Assembly (NCBI GenBank): GCA_035771175.1
Contig: CM069605.1
Span: 24,878,288 to 24,942,287 of the forward strand
Direction of reading: 5' to 3'
Length of the DNA: 64,000 nucleotides
Source: Paratinospora sagittata
Taxonomy: Eukaryota; Streptophyta; Magnoliopsida; Ranunculales; Menispermaceae
Below are positions 11,160-23,030 of the stretch, piece by piece. A program made the position numbers and the translations under genes. The notes beneath the pieces were generated by a model. That model was not told where the DNA came from. It saw nothing but the letters and a program-made list of their open reading frames with translations, and made no database searches. Every line of letters begins with the position of its first letter. Positions within the stretch are counted from its first letter, which is position 1.

Positions 11160-13359
11160 GTAACATTGATTCTATGGAACATAGCAGATATGTATATAAT
11201 CATTATATAAAAATTGTTTTTGCACTCAAATAGTTGATATTGACGCTCGACCATATTCTTTGGACCATTTTCTTACTGGTTTTGGCATGTCTCTTTCTGA
11301 AACTTAGACCTATTTAAAATTCTCAAACAAGTTTCATTGAAAGTTACTACCTTCACTGCTGTGGCAGGGAAAAATCTGATTGCTTTTCTCTTTAGGACTT
11401 GATAGAGTCTCTTGTTTGATTGATTGATTGTAAGATGCATATATTTAGATGGGATATGTTTGAACTATTTGTTAAACACTGTTAATTCTGGTGGGAAAAT
11501 CAAATGTGAAACCATATTCATTATCTTTCTATTGTTTGATTGAAAAGTTCTAGAACTAAGGCTAAGCCAAATTGAAGAAACTTTGGTAAGAAAGTGAAAC
11601 TAAGCCGGAAGATAAAAGAGAATGAATTAATTTTCCAGACTTTTGGACATGGAGTTATCTTATTAGTTGACTTGGCGAGCCTAGAATTGTTATCATCACA
11701 TAGATTTTGTGGGTTATTGTTTGACCCCCTGTTTTGGCAGATGGAGCTTGACAAAGTAGTTCTTATTCTCAGGAAGATTCACTTGGTGATAATAGGATCC
11801 AACTTATCTCAGGAGATGATATTGAGAATTGTTTCCAAAGTAAGAGAATTTCATTGAAGTTAAACAAATGGAAATATTGTTGAAGTTTCAATGGTTGGGA
11901 CTTGGGAGTGAAATGTAGGTAAAAGTGGAAGTAGAGTTTTCCATTATGAGTGGGTTGAGCGCCTTGGGAATTTAGAGGATTTAACCAGAAGAATAGAGCA
12001 AAAAAATACCTCGGGAGTGTTGCTATGTGAACAAGGAGGTAACCTCTTTTTCCCTTTACTTTTGGCAAGTGTTTGCAGGTGACATGGTGGGGTAGAACTT
12101 AGGATATGATGGCTGAGATGAAGGAAAACTCACCTGGGCTTTTATCTGATTCCTTCAATTGTGAGTGAGGAGATATCTTAATTTGTTACCCATTGTAATT
12201 ATTTATCCATTTATATAAATACTATCTAATTTCTTTTCAAATAAAATATATAACACAATATGGTCCAAATATTACTGCTATGCTTTTAAGAGTTCAATTC
12301 AAATGAACCAGTGTTGAATAAAATTGCAACTTGAAATACTCATTGTTGTTAAATTGAAATCAAATCGTGAGATCGTTAAGGGTAGGATTCAAATGAAATT
12401 GTGAATCGTATGATTTTTTTCGATTTTCTAAAAAATACAAAAAATAGAAAAGTATAAAATAATGTAACAACAATTTATTTATCTAAAACCATATCAAAAC
12501 ATTCAAAACTAAACTTCAACCTTCAACAACAAAGTCTATATCACTTGTCAAAGATTTTCAGGCATCAAACATCAAAATAGGGTAAGGTAAGGTCACAATT
12601 TATCATTTCAATTGCATTCTAATCTTAGAAACAAAGTAAGGATAGGAACTATCAATACTTAGAAACTTTTACCTTTTGAAAAATGAAGCAAAAAATGGAT
12701 TTTTGCTTCGATGAAAAAAATAACTTATTGAAGGTAATAGAAGCAGGGACCAAAGCTTTTCTCTTAATTATGTGCAATGGAGACAAATCTAAGCTTTTGA
12801 AATGCTCAAGGTTGTCTCATTGGGATAAAAAAGTTAAAAAAAGAACTGAAGTTGAAAAAATTAACAAAAAACTCCAAAAAAAATGGTTATAGATTGAGTT
12901 AAATTGTTTTTAAATAAATCTTACGACTTTTGGGATTTTGCGAGTTTTTCAAAAAATTGAATCGTGGTAGGTGCAATTCAACTAGAATCATACAATTTAA
13001 GTTGAAAATCGCACTGATTTTATAACTATAATACTCTTGCCTTTCGCGTTTTCACAACAATATGGAAACACGGTGGAGGAATATTTCCTTTGAATCACCA
13101 TTTCTTTCTCCATTTTTAGAAGAGTAGAAGTGATACATTGGAAGAGTTGTTCTTAAAATTATATTGTATGTCAGCAACCTTCTTCCCTTTTAATGAACTA
13201 TGGCCTAAGATTAAGACAATGGAGATTGTATAATTTGTTTTGTTTGTTACTAGGATTTGTTGAAATCCTGATTTGTCTTTGTTTGATTTTATTTTTCTTC
13301 TTATAATAATTGTTGATTAAGTTACTCATTTAAACTGAGCTATTCATCTTTTCGTGCAG
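11160..13359 (+). other. Intron 1 (2.2 kb), no gene seen
   Basis: GTAACA...TTTTCGTGCAG borders. The sequence is AT-rich and I recognise no coding region. A stretch at about 12340-13035 has weakly inverted ends (GTTGTTAAATTGAAATC against GATTTTATAACTATAAT) and might be an old MITE, at low confidence. Confidence 0.8.
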
Positions 13360-13515
13360 TTTGAAAGTATTTTCTTTTGCTGGGGTTGTGGGGATCTTCA
13401 TTCTTCTTCCAATAAATTATCTTGGGAGCCAGCTAAATGAAATTGATATTTCTGACATTCCAAATAAGTCCTTGGATTTGTTTAGCATTTCGAATGTAGA
13501 AGATGGATCAAAAAG
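13360..13515 (+). CDS. OSCA/CSC1-like channel, exon 2
   Basis: The acceptor is TTCGTGCAG (ends 13359). The first base completes the split Ser codon of exon 1. The translation runs LKVFSFAGVVGIFILLPINY, a transmembrane helix ending in the LPxNYxG motif typical of OSCA proteins, then LNEIDISDIPNKSLDLFSIS and NVEDGSKR, the loop before the next membrane segment. The donor is AAAAG|GTAATA after 13515. Length is 156 bp, phase 2 to phase 2. The frame is open and the conserved residues are in place. Confidence 0.92.
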
Positions 13516-14236
13516 GTAATACCTGTTGAAAGTTTGATCTGATCAAGGTCATCTTATATAGATTTAGTTGAATTAGTGAATATAAATACATGCACCTCCT
13601 AATGCTATTATTGTTGCACAATCTGTATGCTGCTTTTCTAACCTAAAAATGTGAACTCTCTTTTAAATCAAACTGCATCACACAAAGTAGTAACTTCTTT
13701 ATTTAACTTCCAAGTTCAGTACTTCAATTGACTCTTGGGAAAAAAAGAAGAAGTTTTGTACTTAAATAGGTATTGTCAGGCTATACCACTATGAATAAAG
13801 GTAAATTCGATCTTTGGTTGTGCTGATATTTTAGACTAGATTGTAGATGAAACAAGCAATAGTGGTATTTCTGCAAATCATTGTTAGCTTCAACTTCCTA
13901 TACTGTTAGGGTTTTTCACTATTTTTGATGACCTTCAATTTCTTCTTTCAATGATATCAACATTCTGCAGATCTTCTTATTTTTTTTTTTTTCCAATTTT
14001 GGCATTCATTTGACATTTGTTCTCCACCATAGACTTCTAATGAGTTTGGCTGTCTTCTTCTTCTTCTTTGTTGGAAGGCAGGCTTATGATTTGCCATCCA
14101 TCAAGATGAAAGGTTCCACGTGCTCGTGTTTTGTCACTTTTGTTTTTCATGGTTTCATACATCATTATGTCAGAAAAAAATTTATCCTTGGAAATCAGAG
14201 ATGGGGAATTAAGGATTGCTTAGAGTGAATCTTTTT

Positions 14237-14344
14237 CTATTATTAGTATTATTCTTATTATTGTTGTTGATATTGTTATTGTTATTATTATTCTTATTCT
14301 TCTTATTGTTGTTGTTATTGTTATTGTTATTATTATTATTATTT
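14237..14344 (+). repeat. TTA/TTG-type imperfect microsatellite
   Basis: About 108 bp of interrupted TTATTG, TTATTA and TTCTTA triplets in intron 2, directly upstream of a 62-bp-spaced duplication. Confidence 0.9.
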
Positions 14345-14464
14345 CGTTGGACTCTTTCAGCCAAATAAATGGAGGAACCTTCATTATAAAAAAATTAATT
14401 TATTTCTTTGGACTCTTTCAGCCAAATAAATGGAGTATAAAAAGTTTTTTTTTTTTTCTGACAG

Positions 14465-14528
14465 GTTGTGGATGCACTTCTGTGCTATATATTTTTTCAC
14501 TGGAGCTGTGTGCTATCTTCTCTATTAT
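14465..14528 (+). CDS. OSCA/CSC1-like channel, exon 3
   Basis: A 64-bp exon between CTGACAG (ends 14464) and GTGAGT (starts 14529). The first base completes the Arg codon begun in exon 2; then LWMHFCAIYFFTGAVCYLLY plus a final Tyr follows, a single transmembrane helix that matches the family's second core helix. The exon ends in phase 0. The polypyrimidine tract of the acceptor is a long T run at 14446-14458. An upstream duplication (see findings) offers two extra TTTCAG sites. Confidence 0.92.
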
Positions 14529-14705
14529 GTGAGTAGTTTTTACTATAATTTACTTATGGTTGTTGCATAAGGTGTCTTGTATTTGCATTCAACTTTTTAG
14601 TATGACTTGAATCATTGAAATTGACTAGCACGAGTGCTATCTCTTCATCTACATGGTTTAAAGTGTATTTGCCTTTTGAAATCATCATCTTATAAGTTTG
14701 AAAAA

Positions 14706-16449
14706 GGGAGCAACTAAACATACCACAAGTTTTAATGTTCCTACCACACCTCAAAAAAATATTTTTTTTCCCTAAAATACCCTTGTATGGTTTGTCTAAA
14801 CTACCCTCAAATTATTTTATTTTCACCTGACCCTATTTTTACTAAATTTACCCCTCATAAACCCCGGCACTATTCATCATCTTCATCCCACAAACCCTAA
14901 ACCCTTCATCTTCATCCCATAAACCCTAAACCGTTCTTCCATTCTAACGTTCCTACTGCTATCTTCATACCCTTCTTCCCCTAAACACTATGTTTAAGAT
15001 TTTACCGTCATTTTTGAAGTGTTTTTTAGTAGTTTCCTCAAGTGTGTAGAAACCTCCAAGCAATCAAAACATTCGATCTTCACACCATTTGAAAGCACAA
15101 TGGCAGATGATTCAAGTTGGGATGAAGTTTAGCAATCTTTGATGAGTTTTTTGCGGTTGTTTTTGGTGTGTATTTTGGGTTTTAAATAAAAAAATCGTCA
15201 TCGCTTTGGTTGGGTCCGACCGAACCTATGCATTAGGTTTAGTCGGGTCAGACCGAACCTTATATTTTCGGGTTTTTTTTGAGGGGATGGCCCCTCTAGT
15301 AAGTTATGGTGGTGGTCTAACTTGTTTGTTGGTGTTTTTTGTGGTTTTCCATGTAGCTTGTATGCCAACGCACCGTTAACCCCTGTATTGCTGCCTATCG
15401 ATGGCAAACGGTACACCGACGCTCAAATGAGGCGAAAAGTATGTTGAAATGGGCTCATGCCGCTTCAAGGGCCATGAATATATAATTACCACGCGAATAT
15501 CCTTAAAAACAACAAAAAATATGAGGTTCGGTGGGACGGGACTGAACCTGTGTATAAGGTTCAGTACTGTTCAACCGAACCTACACATTAGGTTCGGTCG
15601 TGTCTTACCGAACCTTATATTTTTAGTTTTTTCCAAGGATATTCGTGTGGTAATTATACATTCATGGCCCTTGAAGCGACATGAGCCCATTTCGACGTAC
15701 CTTCTACCTCATTTGAGCGTCGGTGTACCGTTTTGCCACTGATAGGTTGCAATACAGGGGTTAGCTGTGCATTGACATACAAGTGGCATTGAAAACCACA
15801 AAAAACACCAACAAACAAGTTAAACCACCACCATAACTTACTAGAGGGGCCATCCCCTGGAAAAAACTCGAAAATATAAGGTTCGGTCGGGTTCTCGACC
15901 GAATCCAATGCATAGGTTTGGTCGGACTCGACCGAACCTGCTGTCATAGATTCGGTCAGGTCCGACCAAACCTGCTGTCATGGGTTCAGGCACACAGGCC
16001 CGAACCGATGACGGTTTTTTTCAATTAAAACCCAGAATACACAAATCGATGACGGTTTTATTTCAAAAAAAAAAAAAAAATTGCAAAAAAAAAGCTCGAT
16101 TTGAAGGTGCTTCGAGTTAGGGTTCATTTTTGGACGAGAAATATGGGAACGGCGACGTCAATGAAGAAGAAAGGTCCGTGGATCGAGTATCGAAGAAGAA
16201 GAAGAAGCATAAGAAGAAGAAGAAGAACCGACGGAAGAAGATTGACAATGGGGTTTAGGGTTCGTTGGAGAAGAGGAAACGAAGAGGGAAATGGAAATTT
16301 TTTTTGTTTTTTTTTGTTTTAATAAACAAGGTTAGTTTAGGAAGTTTTGGGCATTTTTTTGGGGTAAAAAAAGTGGGTAACAATTGGGTTGGGTAGCAAA
16401 AGTAAATGTGGTATGAGAAATAATATTTGTGGTATGTTTAGTTGCTCCC
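14706..16449. mobile_element. Foldback / MULE-like inverted-repeat element in intron 3
   Basis: The termini are perfect 23-bp inverted repeats (14706-14728 and 16427-16449; start GGGAGCAACTAAACATACC). Flanking 9-mers TTTGAAAAA and TTAAAAAAA match at 7 of 9 positions, compatible with a decayed Mutator-type target duplication but weak because they are A-rich. Inside, long arms at about 15166-15512 and 15628-16042 are inverted copies separated by about 115 bp. Landmarks occur in both arms in opposite orientation (GGCCCCTCTAGTAAGTTATG at about 15289; the ATGGCCCTTGAAGCG block at about 15664). I see no transposase. It is best described as a non-autonomous long-inverted-repeat element; MULE assignment is tentative. 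Confidence 0.8.
15205..15975. repeat. Palindromic GGTTCGGTC...GACCGAACC unit repeats
   Basis: Within the foldback element a near-palindromic unit (GGTTCGGTCGG then CCGACCGAACC) recurs about eight times, in two clusters at the arm bases and one in the loop (about 15208-15262, 15522-15622 and 15878-15975). Units are often separated by short TATGCATTA-like spacers. This is direct sequence observation; function is unknown. Confidence 0.85.
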
Positions 16450-17880
16450 TTAAAAAAATGTTGGTTGAAGTACTAAGGTGGTGCCTTGGTGATATACCTT
16501 ACTTATAAAGAAAGTTTACGTGTGACTTGGACATTGCATATACAATTAAAAATATCAGATAAATTACAGAATTTAATTGTCTATTTACGTGTACCTACCT
16601 ACATACCACATCAATGTGGGTTCTTGTCATGAGTTCGAGGAGGGCTGGCATATTGTCCTCCATATGCCACAAAGATTGTCAATGTATAAAATATGACAAT
16701 ATGATTCAAATTTCAATGTTTACACAAAAATATATTATAAATTTGTTGTCATAGGTGAAGGCCAAAAAGAAGAAGTAGACTAAGAAAAAGAAGTGAAAAA
16801 AAGAAACAAAAGGAAAAAAAAGAAAAAAAAAGAAAAAAAACTGAAAAAAAAGGGAGTCGACTAGGATCCCGATCCTAGTGATCCCACAATTCGGATTGTG
16901 ATCCTAGTCTAATTCACTCAATAAAAAGATCCTATAACGATCCGAATTGTTTTATAGGATCCTGATCATAGGACCTTGCAATCCTATGATTCAGATCTTG
17001 ATCTTGACTACCATGTTGGGAATAGAATAAAAGCTTAAGATCCACCTCAGGGAGGGGTACTTGCTCAACCTTCCTTCATGGCCAATACTTGGTCATGTCT
17101 AGGGCAACTCCTTGTTTCTACCTGAGGATTGACTTCCATGATTTTGGAGAGGGTTTTGTGAAGTTCTCATGATATTGGGTATGTCCCAGGACAATGTGAA
17201 GTAGTACGATGTGTCATAGCCTTATGGTATTCATCAATATTTAGGGGCTTGGTAGTTTACTCATAGCAACTATTCACTATAGAGTTGGACGAATTGAGCT
17301 AGTTTAGGCACTATACACTTGAGTGTGGGTGCATTGGATACTCAAGAGTGAGTTATCCTAGATGACTTGTTAAGCATGCATTGGATGGGGCGCCACCATG
17401 CATGAGATGCTAGTGGCCTAATATGGTCTCCTTGGCTAGTTTGGGTGATACAATTGAGATGAGCTACTAGTTGCTCAATAGTTGAACCCTTCAGAATAGG
17501 GCTTTGCATGTGGTAGTGTTTGACTAATGGTAGGAGTGATGACCTGTGATATTGAAGACGCTTTGATGCTATTTGGATGCCGTTGAGGTACTTTGCATTA
17601 GTGATACCATTTAATGCTACATGCGAGAGACATTATGAGACTTCTACTGCTTGAGTATGAGTAAATGGCTGATGAGAAACAAGAGTAAGAGTGTTTGAGG
17701 TGTTGCACGGGCAATTTGATTGTCGTGCTAGATGCTTGACACACTAGGCCGACCATACCTCTCATCCTCATAAAAAAGATGAACCATTCAAGGCAAACAA
17801 AAAGAGCTGTAACTTCCGCTTCTTATCTCTCAGTGAGGTTTCTACCTAGATGAAAGTCCCAATAGAAACTTGCTCCTATT
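16450..17880. other. Intron 3 spacer, no gene seen
   Basis: It contains an A/G-rich tract (about 16758-16852) and a cluster of GATCC palindromes (about 16855-17015). From 17040 to 17800 there is less AT-rich unique-looking sequence without an open frame or a recognisable domain. Its origin is unknown. Confidence 0.6.
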
Positions 17881-17889
17881 GCTTTGTGT

Positions 17890-17891
<2 letters not shown>

Positions 17892-17930
<39 letters not shown>

Positions 17931-17958
17931 GGAGGGGTGTGTGTGTGTGTGTGTGTGT
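17892..17958 (+). repeat. (GA)n and (GT)n microsatellites
   Basis: A GA run of about 18 units at 17892-17928 is followed after a short spacer by a GT run of about 11 units (about 17937-17958). A further 19-base poly(G) run lies at 18146-18164. Confidence 0.95.
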
Positions 17959-18227
17959 GGATAGATTAAGGAAGAAATAGGTTCGTCATGAAAAGTGGAA
18001 AGTTTGTTGGGGTTTAAGTTTAAAAAACTATAATACCGCACCAAATATCCTCCAAAATTGATCCCATCTCCCTTTCTCTCTGTGAGGTTTCTACTTAGGA
18101 GAAGGTACCAACAGAGCCTCTCTCACTGTTGCTGGAAGAGGGGGCGGGGGGGGGGGGGGGGGGGTGCAAAAAAAGGAGGAAATAGGTTTGTTGTGAAATG
18201 CGGAAAGCTAGTAGAGGCTTGGGTATG

Positions 18228-18720
18228 GTTTCAAAACTATCATTATTGCATCAAGTCTCAACTCAACAACTAAGCCTTTTCCCAACTATATGGGGTCAGC
18301 TACATGAATCCACTACCTCCACTTCGTTCTATCAAGGGCTAAATCGACATTCAAATTACAAGAAGTTAGATCTTTCTTAAGTATCTCTGTCAATGTTATT
18401 TCAGGTCTACCTCTATCTCTGTTGTTACCATCTAGTTTTAATTGGCCATTCTTTTTAACTAGTGCATCTAAACGCCTATGGTGTATGTTTCCAAACCACC
18501 TTAGTCGGTTCTCTCTTATTTTATCTCCAATTGGTGCTACACCTACTATTTCTCGAATATTCTCATTTCTAATTTTATCTTTTAAAGGTTTACCACATAT
18601 TTATCTTAGGATTCACATTTCTGTTGCACTTTATTTATTTACATGTTATTTTTTAATTGCCCAACATTCTATACCATATAGTTTGGATGACCTAATAGAA
18701 ACTCTATAAAATTTTCCTTT
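18228..18720 (-). mobile_element. RTE-type LINE fragment, 3' end of RT ORF
   Basis: Minus-strand translation with frame changes resembles the C-terminus of plant RTE-clade reverse transcriptases: recognisable pieces correspond to the IGxKIRExRLRWFGxxxRR region, a DxxLDRTxWR segment and the terminal pattern near DPTxLG. It is 5'-truncated and frameshifted. It lies 130 bp upstream of exon 4 in antisense orientation. A related 3' end appears at about 63428-63530 on the + strand. Confidence 0.65.
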
Positions 18721-18851
18721 TAACTTCAATGGGACATAAATAATGCATATCGTAAGTTCCATTCCATGAATACCCATGAAGATATCAATTTCAACATAAA
18801 ATTGAAGCAAAATTCATCCAAATAAATTGATTACTATTGATTCTACTACAG

Positions 18852-19061
18852 GAGTACAACTCTATTTGTTTAAAGAGGATCCAATGCTTTTATCTGTCCA
18901 AACCTCAACCACATCAATTTACCATTTTGGTTCGTAGTATTCCTGTATCTCGTGGAAGCAACATCAATGACATTGTAAGGAGCTTTTTCACAGAGTATCA
19001 TTCTTCCACCTATTTTTCACATGTGGTGGTTCGTCGGACAAGCAAACTCCACGGTCTCATT
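18852..19061 (+). CDS. OSCA/CSC1-like channel, exon 4
   Basis: The acceptor is TTCTACTACAG (ends 18851) and the donor ATT|GTAAGA (19062). The exon is 210 bp, phase 0 at both ends. It encodes [20 protein letters not shown] then [15 protein letters not shown] and [20 protein letters not shown]. PQPHQFTxLVRxIP and the [11 protein letters not shown] stretch are strongly conserved in the first part of the cytosolic domain (PHM7_cyt), which folds like an RNA-recognition motif and sits under the channel pore. No stop is present. Confidence 0.93.
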
Positions 19062-19184
19062 GTAAGAAATCTTAACTTTGAGTTGTGTAGTATCTATTTT
19101 TCATGACAATCGTCATCATTATAAAGATATCTTTCTAGTTCAAATGATTTGTTATATACACTATCCTAATTCTTGTTTTGATAT

Positions 19185-19515
19185 TTTTCTTCCTTGTAGT
19201 TCAAAATTACTTTTTAGGTGCTAGGCAAATATGGAAAATTGCTAGCTTGGCCTGTGTTTGGTCTATTTGGCTTGGATGTAATAATATAATCTTCAATGAT
19301 TTTTTTTTTCTTTTCATTAGGAACAACTTGTGTGGGATACCATTAGATTTTGCGCATCCACATGGCTCTTGGTTTGAAAGTTTAGTTTAGGTTTATTGTT
19401 GGTCAAACTTTGTGTAATTTCTTTTAGCTTTCTTTTGTGTAGGATCTATTGTCCTCTATTTCAGGTTGTCCTCTCTTTTCTCTTCTAATATTATGTCAGT
19501 TTCTTACATTAAAAA
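19185..19515 (+). mobile_element. 5'-truncated L1-type LINE tail
   Basis: The + strand translation gives IASLACVWSIWLGCNNIIFN, the zf-RVT C-terminal pattern (W-x-x-W-x-x-RNN-x-x-F) of plant L1 ORF2, followed by a T-rich 3'UTR with CTTTTGTGTAGG and a short A-run at about 19510. No ORF2 core is left. Confidence 0.65.
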
Positions 19516-20603
19516 GGAAAATGCTATTTTAACTACAAAAAGTGGAGTTATGAATGCAACTACATCATGAGTCCATTGGATGTATGTGCTTTACACATCT
19601 TAATGTCTGTAATAAATGATCCAATGATCATGAAGGTGCAGTTGCATATGTAGCACTCCCCTATTAAGAAAAGGGTACATAACATTAGTTTGGTTTTTGA
19701 CTCTACTTACGTAGTGAATAATGTTAATATTTTTATTAGATATTTTATTTCATATACAATATATGTGACTGTGTTAGGTACTTGAGTTTTGTGATAAATT
19801 ATTTGTTAACGTAATCGCACCAAATCATGATTGTTAAAAAAAATTGCATAAACTACCCAATGGATGTGCACTTCACCTGTTTTTTATTTAGTACCATTTC
19901 TAGTTCATTTTTGTTACTGAATGGTTTTGTTTTGAGTGTTTCTGTGTACAGAAGAATATTTAGAGCTGTTGCTCACAAACTATTACCTTGTGGAACACTC
20001 ATTGAGATCACAAATTTTATGACCTTTTATATTCAGATCAACAATAATGGTTCTAATTTGTAATTGTGAAACCTAACGATTGTAAGATGACTATTGTTGA
20101 TATGGATGTAATTAGAGGCACACATTTGTGACCAACACATTACGTTTTCTTTAACTAATAAACATTATTAATTCATTTGGCCTAGTAGGGTCTCAACTTG
20201 GTGCATAATGCCGAATGTGAAGAAAAATAATATGAATATCATTATTTAATTTTAGTTATTTAAATTTATTAACTCAAATAATTTAATTTAAGTTTAATTG
20301 GCTTAACATTATTGAAATGAGTTATTTAGGTAGTATTTCTTAACTAATAAATGAAGTCTAAATTAACGTAAAGAAATTAACTTTTAGGTGAATACAAATC
20401 CAACTGCCTCAGCTATGCTTACATCCAAGTGCATACAAATGAGTCTCCAAACAATGTAGGCTAATGAAAGGTTACCCCAAATAGTTTATATTTATAATAG
20501 TAACTCATTCTCTAAAAAATGTAATCAATTGGATCGTAACACTTGAATTTGAGATGCATGCTACAAGAATCATAAATCATTCAGTTGAAAAAGAAAAAAA
20601 AAA

Positions 20604-21006
20604 TGTTAGATACATTAATGATTCCAAAATCTTATTTATATGTTAAAAATATTTTCAAAACTTCAATTTATATGTTAATATAAAAAAAATAAGAGAATAA
20701 CTCATTATATTCATAGTAGAAAGAAATCATTATTTAAAAGGCAACATAAGAAGGAACAAAAGAACACTGCACTCTTTCTCATTCACTTTGAACAACATTA
20801 CAATCTGGTTTATTCTTAGATTATAACTGATTCCTTTATTTTAGGAGCAGAAACTTAAAAATAATTACCTAAAGAATAGAATAATCCTAGTAATCCCCAA
20901 TTAGCTAACAACCAGATAATCAAATAAAAAATATTAAAACTCCTAGCAGATTTGGATAAACTCCTAACGGATTAGGATAATGCTAATTAATTTGAATTTC
21001 TTGACA
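20604..21006 (-). mobile_element. Copia D 3' LTR (boundaries partly inferred)
   Basis: On the minus strand, sequence after the purine tract CTTGAGAGGAAG begins TGTCAAGAAATTC (21006) and may end at TGTATCTAACA (20604), giving about 403 bp with TG...CA ends. The inner edge is well placed by the polypurine tract and the adjacent RNase H coding end; the outer edge is a guess. Confidence 0.5.
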
Positions 21007-22591
21007 CTTCCTCTCAAGCTAGGCTAATCAAGTTGAACATTCGCAGGTTGGCTACTAGCTTCTTAAATATTGGTCTGGCAAGTCCCTTTCTCAAAAGATC
21101 AGCAACTTGCTTAGATGTGGGCACATAAAACATGCAAATTGTTCCTTCAATCTTTCTTTAATAAAATCTCTGTCAACTTCAACACCTTGGTTTGATCATG
21201 GTGTAGTGGGTTTCGAGAAATGTTGATTGCAGCCTTGTTGTCACAATAAAGTTTCATAGTGCAACTTTCAATTAGTTTTAATTCTTCTAGTAATAACTTT
21301 AACCATAATAGCTCATAAACACCATGAGGGACAACTCGAAATTCAGCTTCAGCATTGCTCCTTGCTACAGCCATTTGTTTCTTGCTTCTTCAAGTAACCA
21401 TATTTCCCCATACAAATGAGCAATAACCTGAGGTTGACCTCCTATGGTCCTACCATTCACTGAACCAGCCCAATCAGCATTTGTGAATGTTTTTATACTT
21501 TTCTCTTTATCTTTAGTTTTAGTAAAGAATGGTCTCTTGCTAGGAGTACTATAAGGTACTTCAGTATCCGATACATTGCTTCCACATGCTCCTCGTATGG
21601 TGAATGCATAAATTGGCTTACGCTATTGATAGGAAATGCAATGTCAGGTCTAGTCCAATAGATAGCAAGTTTTCCCACTAGACGCTAGTATCTTCCCTTG
21701 TGAACTATATTGTTGGTAGACTGCTCTCCCATTTTCAACTTTGGACCCATAGGAGTATCTACTGGCTTGCAACCCAACATTCCTATTTCTTCCTACAGTA
21801 GGTCCAATGTATATTTTCTTTGTGAAATGGAAATACCTCTTCTATTCCTTGCAACCTCCACTCCGAGAAAGTATCTTAAGCATCCCGAGTCTTTCATGTC
21901 AAATTTTGACGCATGCTTTTCCTTTAATTGTTGACCTTCTCATCCCTAGTCAAAATTAAGTAATCGACATAGACAATAAGGATTCCAGTCTTATCATCCT
22001 TACGTTTGAAGAATAAAATATGATCTAAACAACCTACTTGTATCCTTGTTGACGAATGACTGTACACTGTAGTAAACCTATCAAACCAAGCCCTTGGCGA
22101 ATACTTTAAACCATAAAGAGATTTCTTCGGTCTACACTCTTTTCCATTTCTTCTTTCCTCATCAAAACCTGGTGGTAGATCCATGTAGACCTCCTCTTCT
22201 AAATTGCCATTCAAAAACACATTTTTGACATCCGACCGTTGAAGTGGCCAATTTAGATTGGTTGCCAAAGACAATAGCACTTGAACTATATTTAACGTAG
22301 CAACGGGAGAAAACGATTCTTGGTAATCAACATCAGAGGTTTGAGAGTCTCTTTGCCAAAATTCTCACCCTGTAGCATTCAGTAGATCCATTAGCCTTGT
22401 ATTTAATAGTAAAGACACTTACATCCCACTGGAATCTTTCTTCAAGTTTCTTCACCACATCCCAAGTTCCATTCTTCTCAAGAGCTTGCATTTCTTCTAT
22501 TATTTCCATTTTAAATCCTTCCAAGCATCTTGTATGGAGTTGGGGCACCTGAGAGATTAGTAACTAGGGCTTGAAAAAGGGATAGGTGGTT

Positions 22592-22771
22592 CGACTAGCA
22601 GTCTCACTTTGGGATGATCCTGCAATTTTGAAGGCCAGGGGACTTAGGATTCTCCTTCCAGGGATTTGTTGGTATTAAGGCATCTCTTGGTCAATAAGTG
22701 CTAGGGCCCCCCGGTGGATTAGTCGGGTGTAAGCCTAGACACCACAAGGGTTATCAAAAATTAAAAATAAA
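22592..22771 (+). mobile_element. SINE, 5'-truncated, inserted in copia D
   Basis: About 180 bp ending in an A-rich tail (ATCAAAAATTAAAAATAAA). Its 3' half, GGTGGATTAGTCGGGTG...TAAGCC...GACACCAC..GGTTATC, resembles the 3' half of a widespread Au-like plant SINE family as I remember it. Flanking 13-mers GGGATAGGTGGTT (22579-22591) and GAGATAAGTGGTT (22772-22784) match at 11 of 13 and behave as target duplications. The copia reading frame continues on both sides. Confidence 0.65.
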
Positions 22772-23030
22772 GAGATAAGTGGTTACATGACACAAAATTG
22801 GAGATAGGAGGTTGTGAAAAAGATCCATCTCTTCTCAAAGCTATAGGGATATCAAGATCAGAAAGTTCAAGGCTATAATTAGAGTTTGGAGGAGGTGTAC
22901 TTGTTTTTGGTTTAAGTACTTGACATTGCTGAAAGTGTATGATATTTTCCACTTTTTTTGAATTCTTTCTATGTGAGTAAATAGGCAGCTCTGGTTGTGT
23001 TTGCTAATCTCCCTCTATCATTGTTTTTAC

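Noticed and set aside
14870..14940. CCCTAAA-like telomeric repeat
   Set aside because: Only a couple of AAACCCTAAACCC phrases in a duplicated 25-bp unit; not an array.
16101..16322. Arg-rich ORF (RRRRRSIRRRRR) in the foldback element
   Set aside because: Produced by a GAAGAA microsatellite; no conserved domain.
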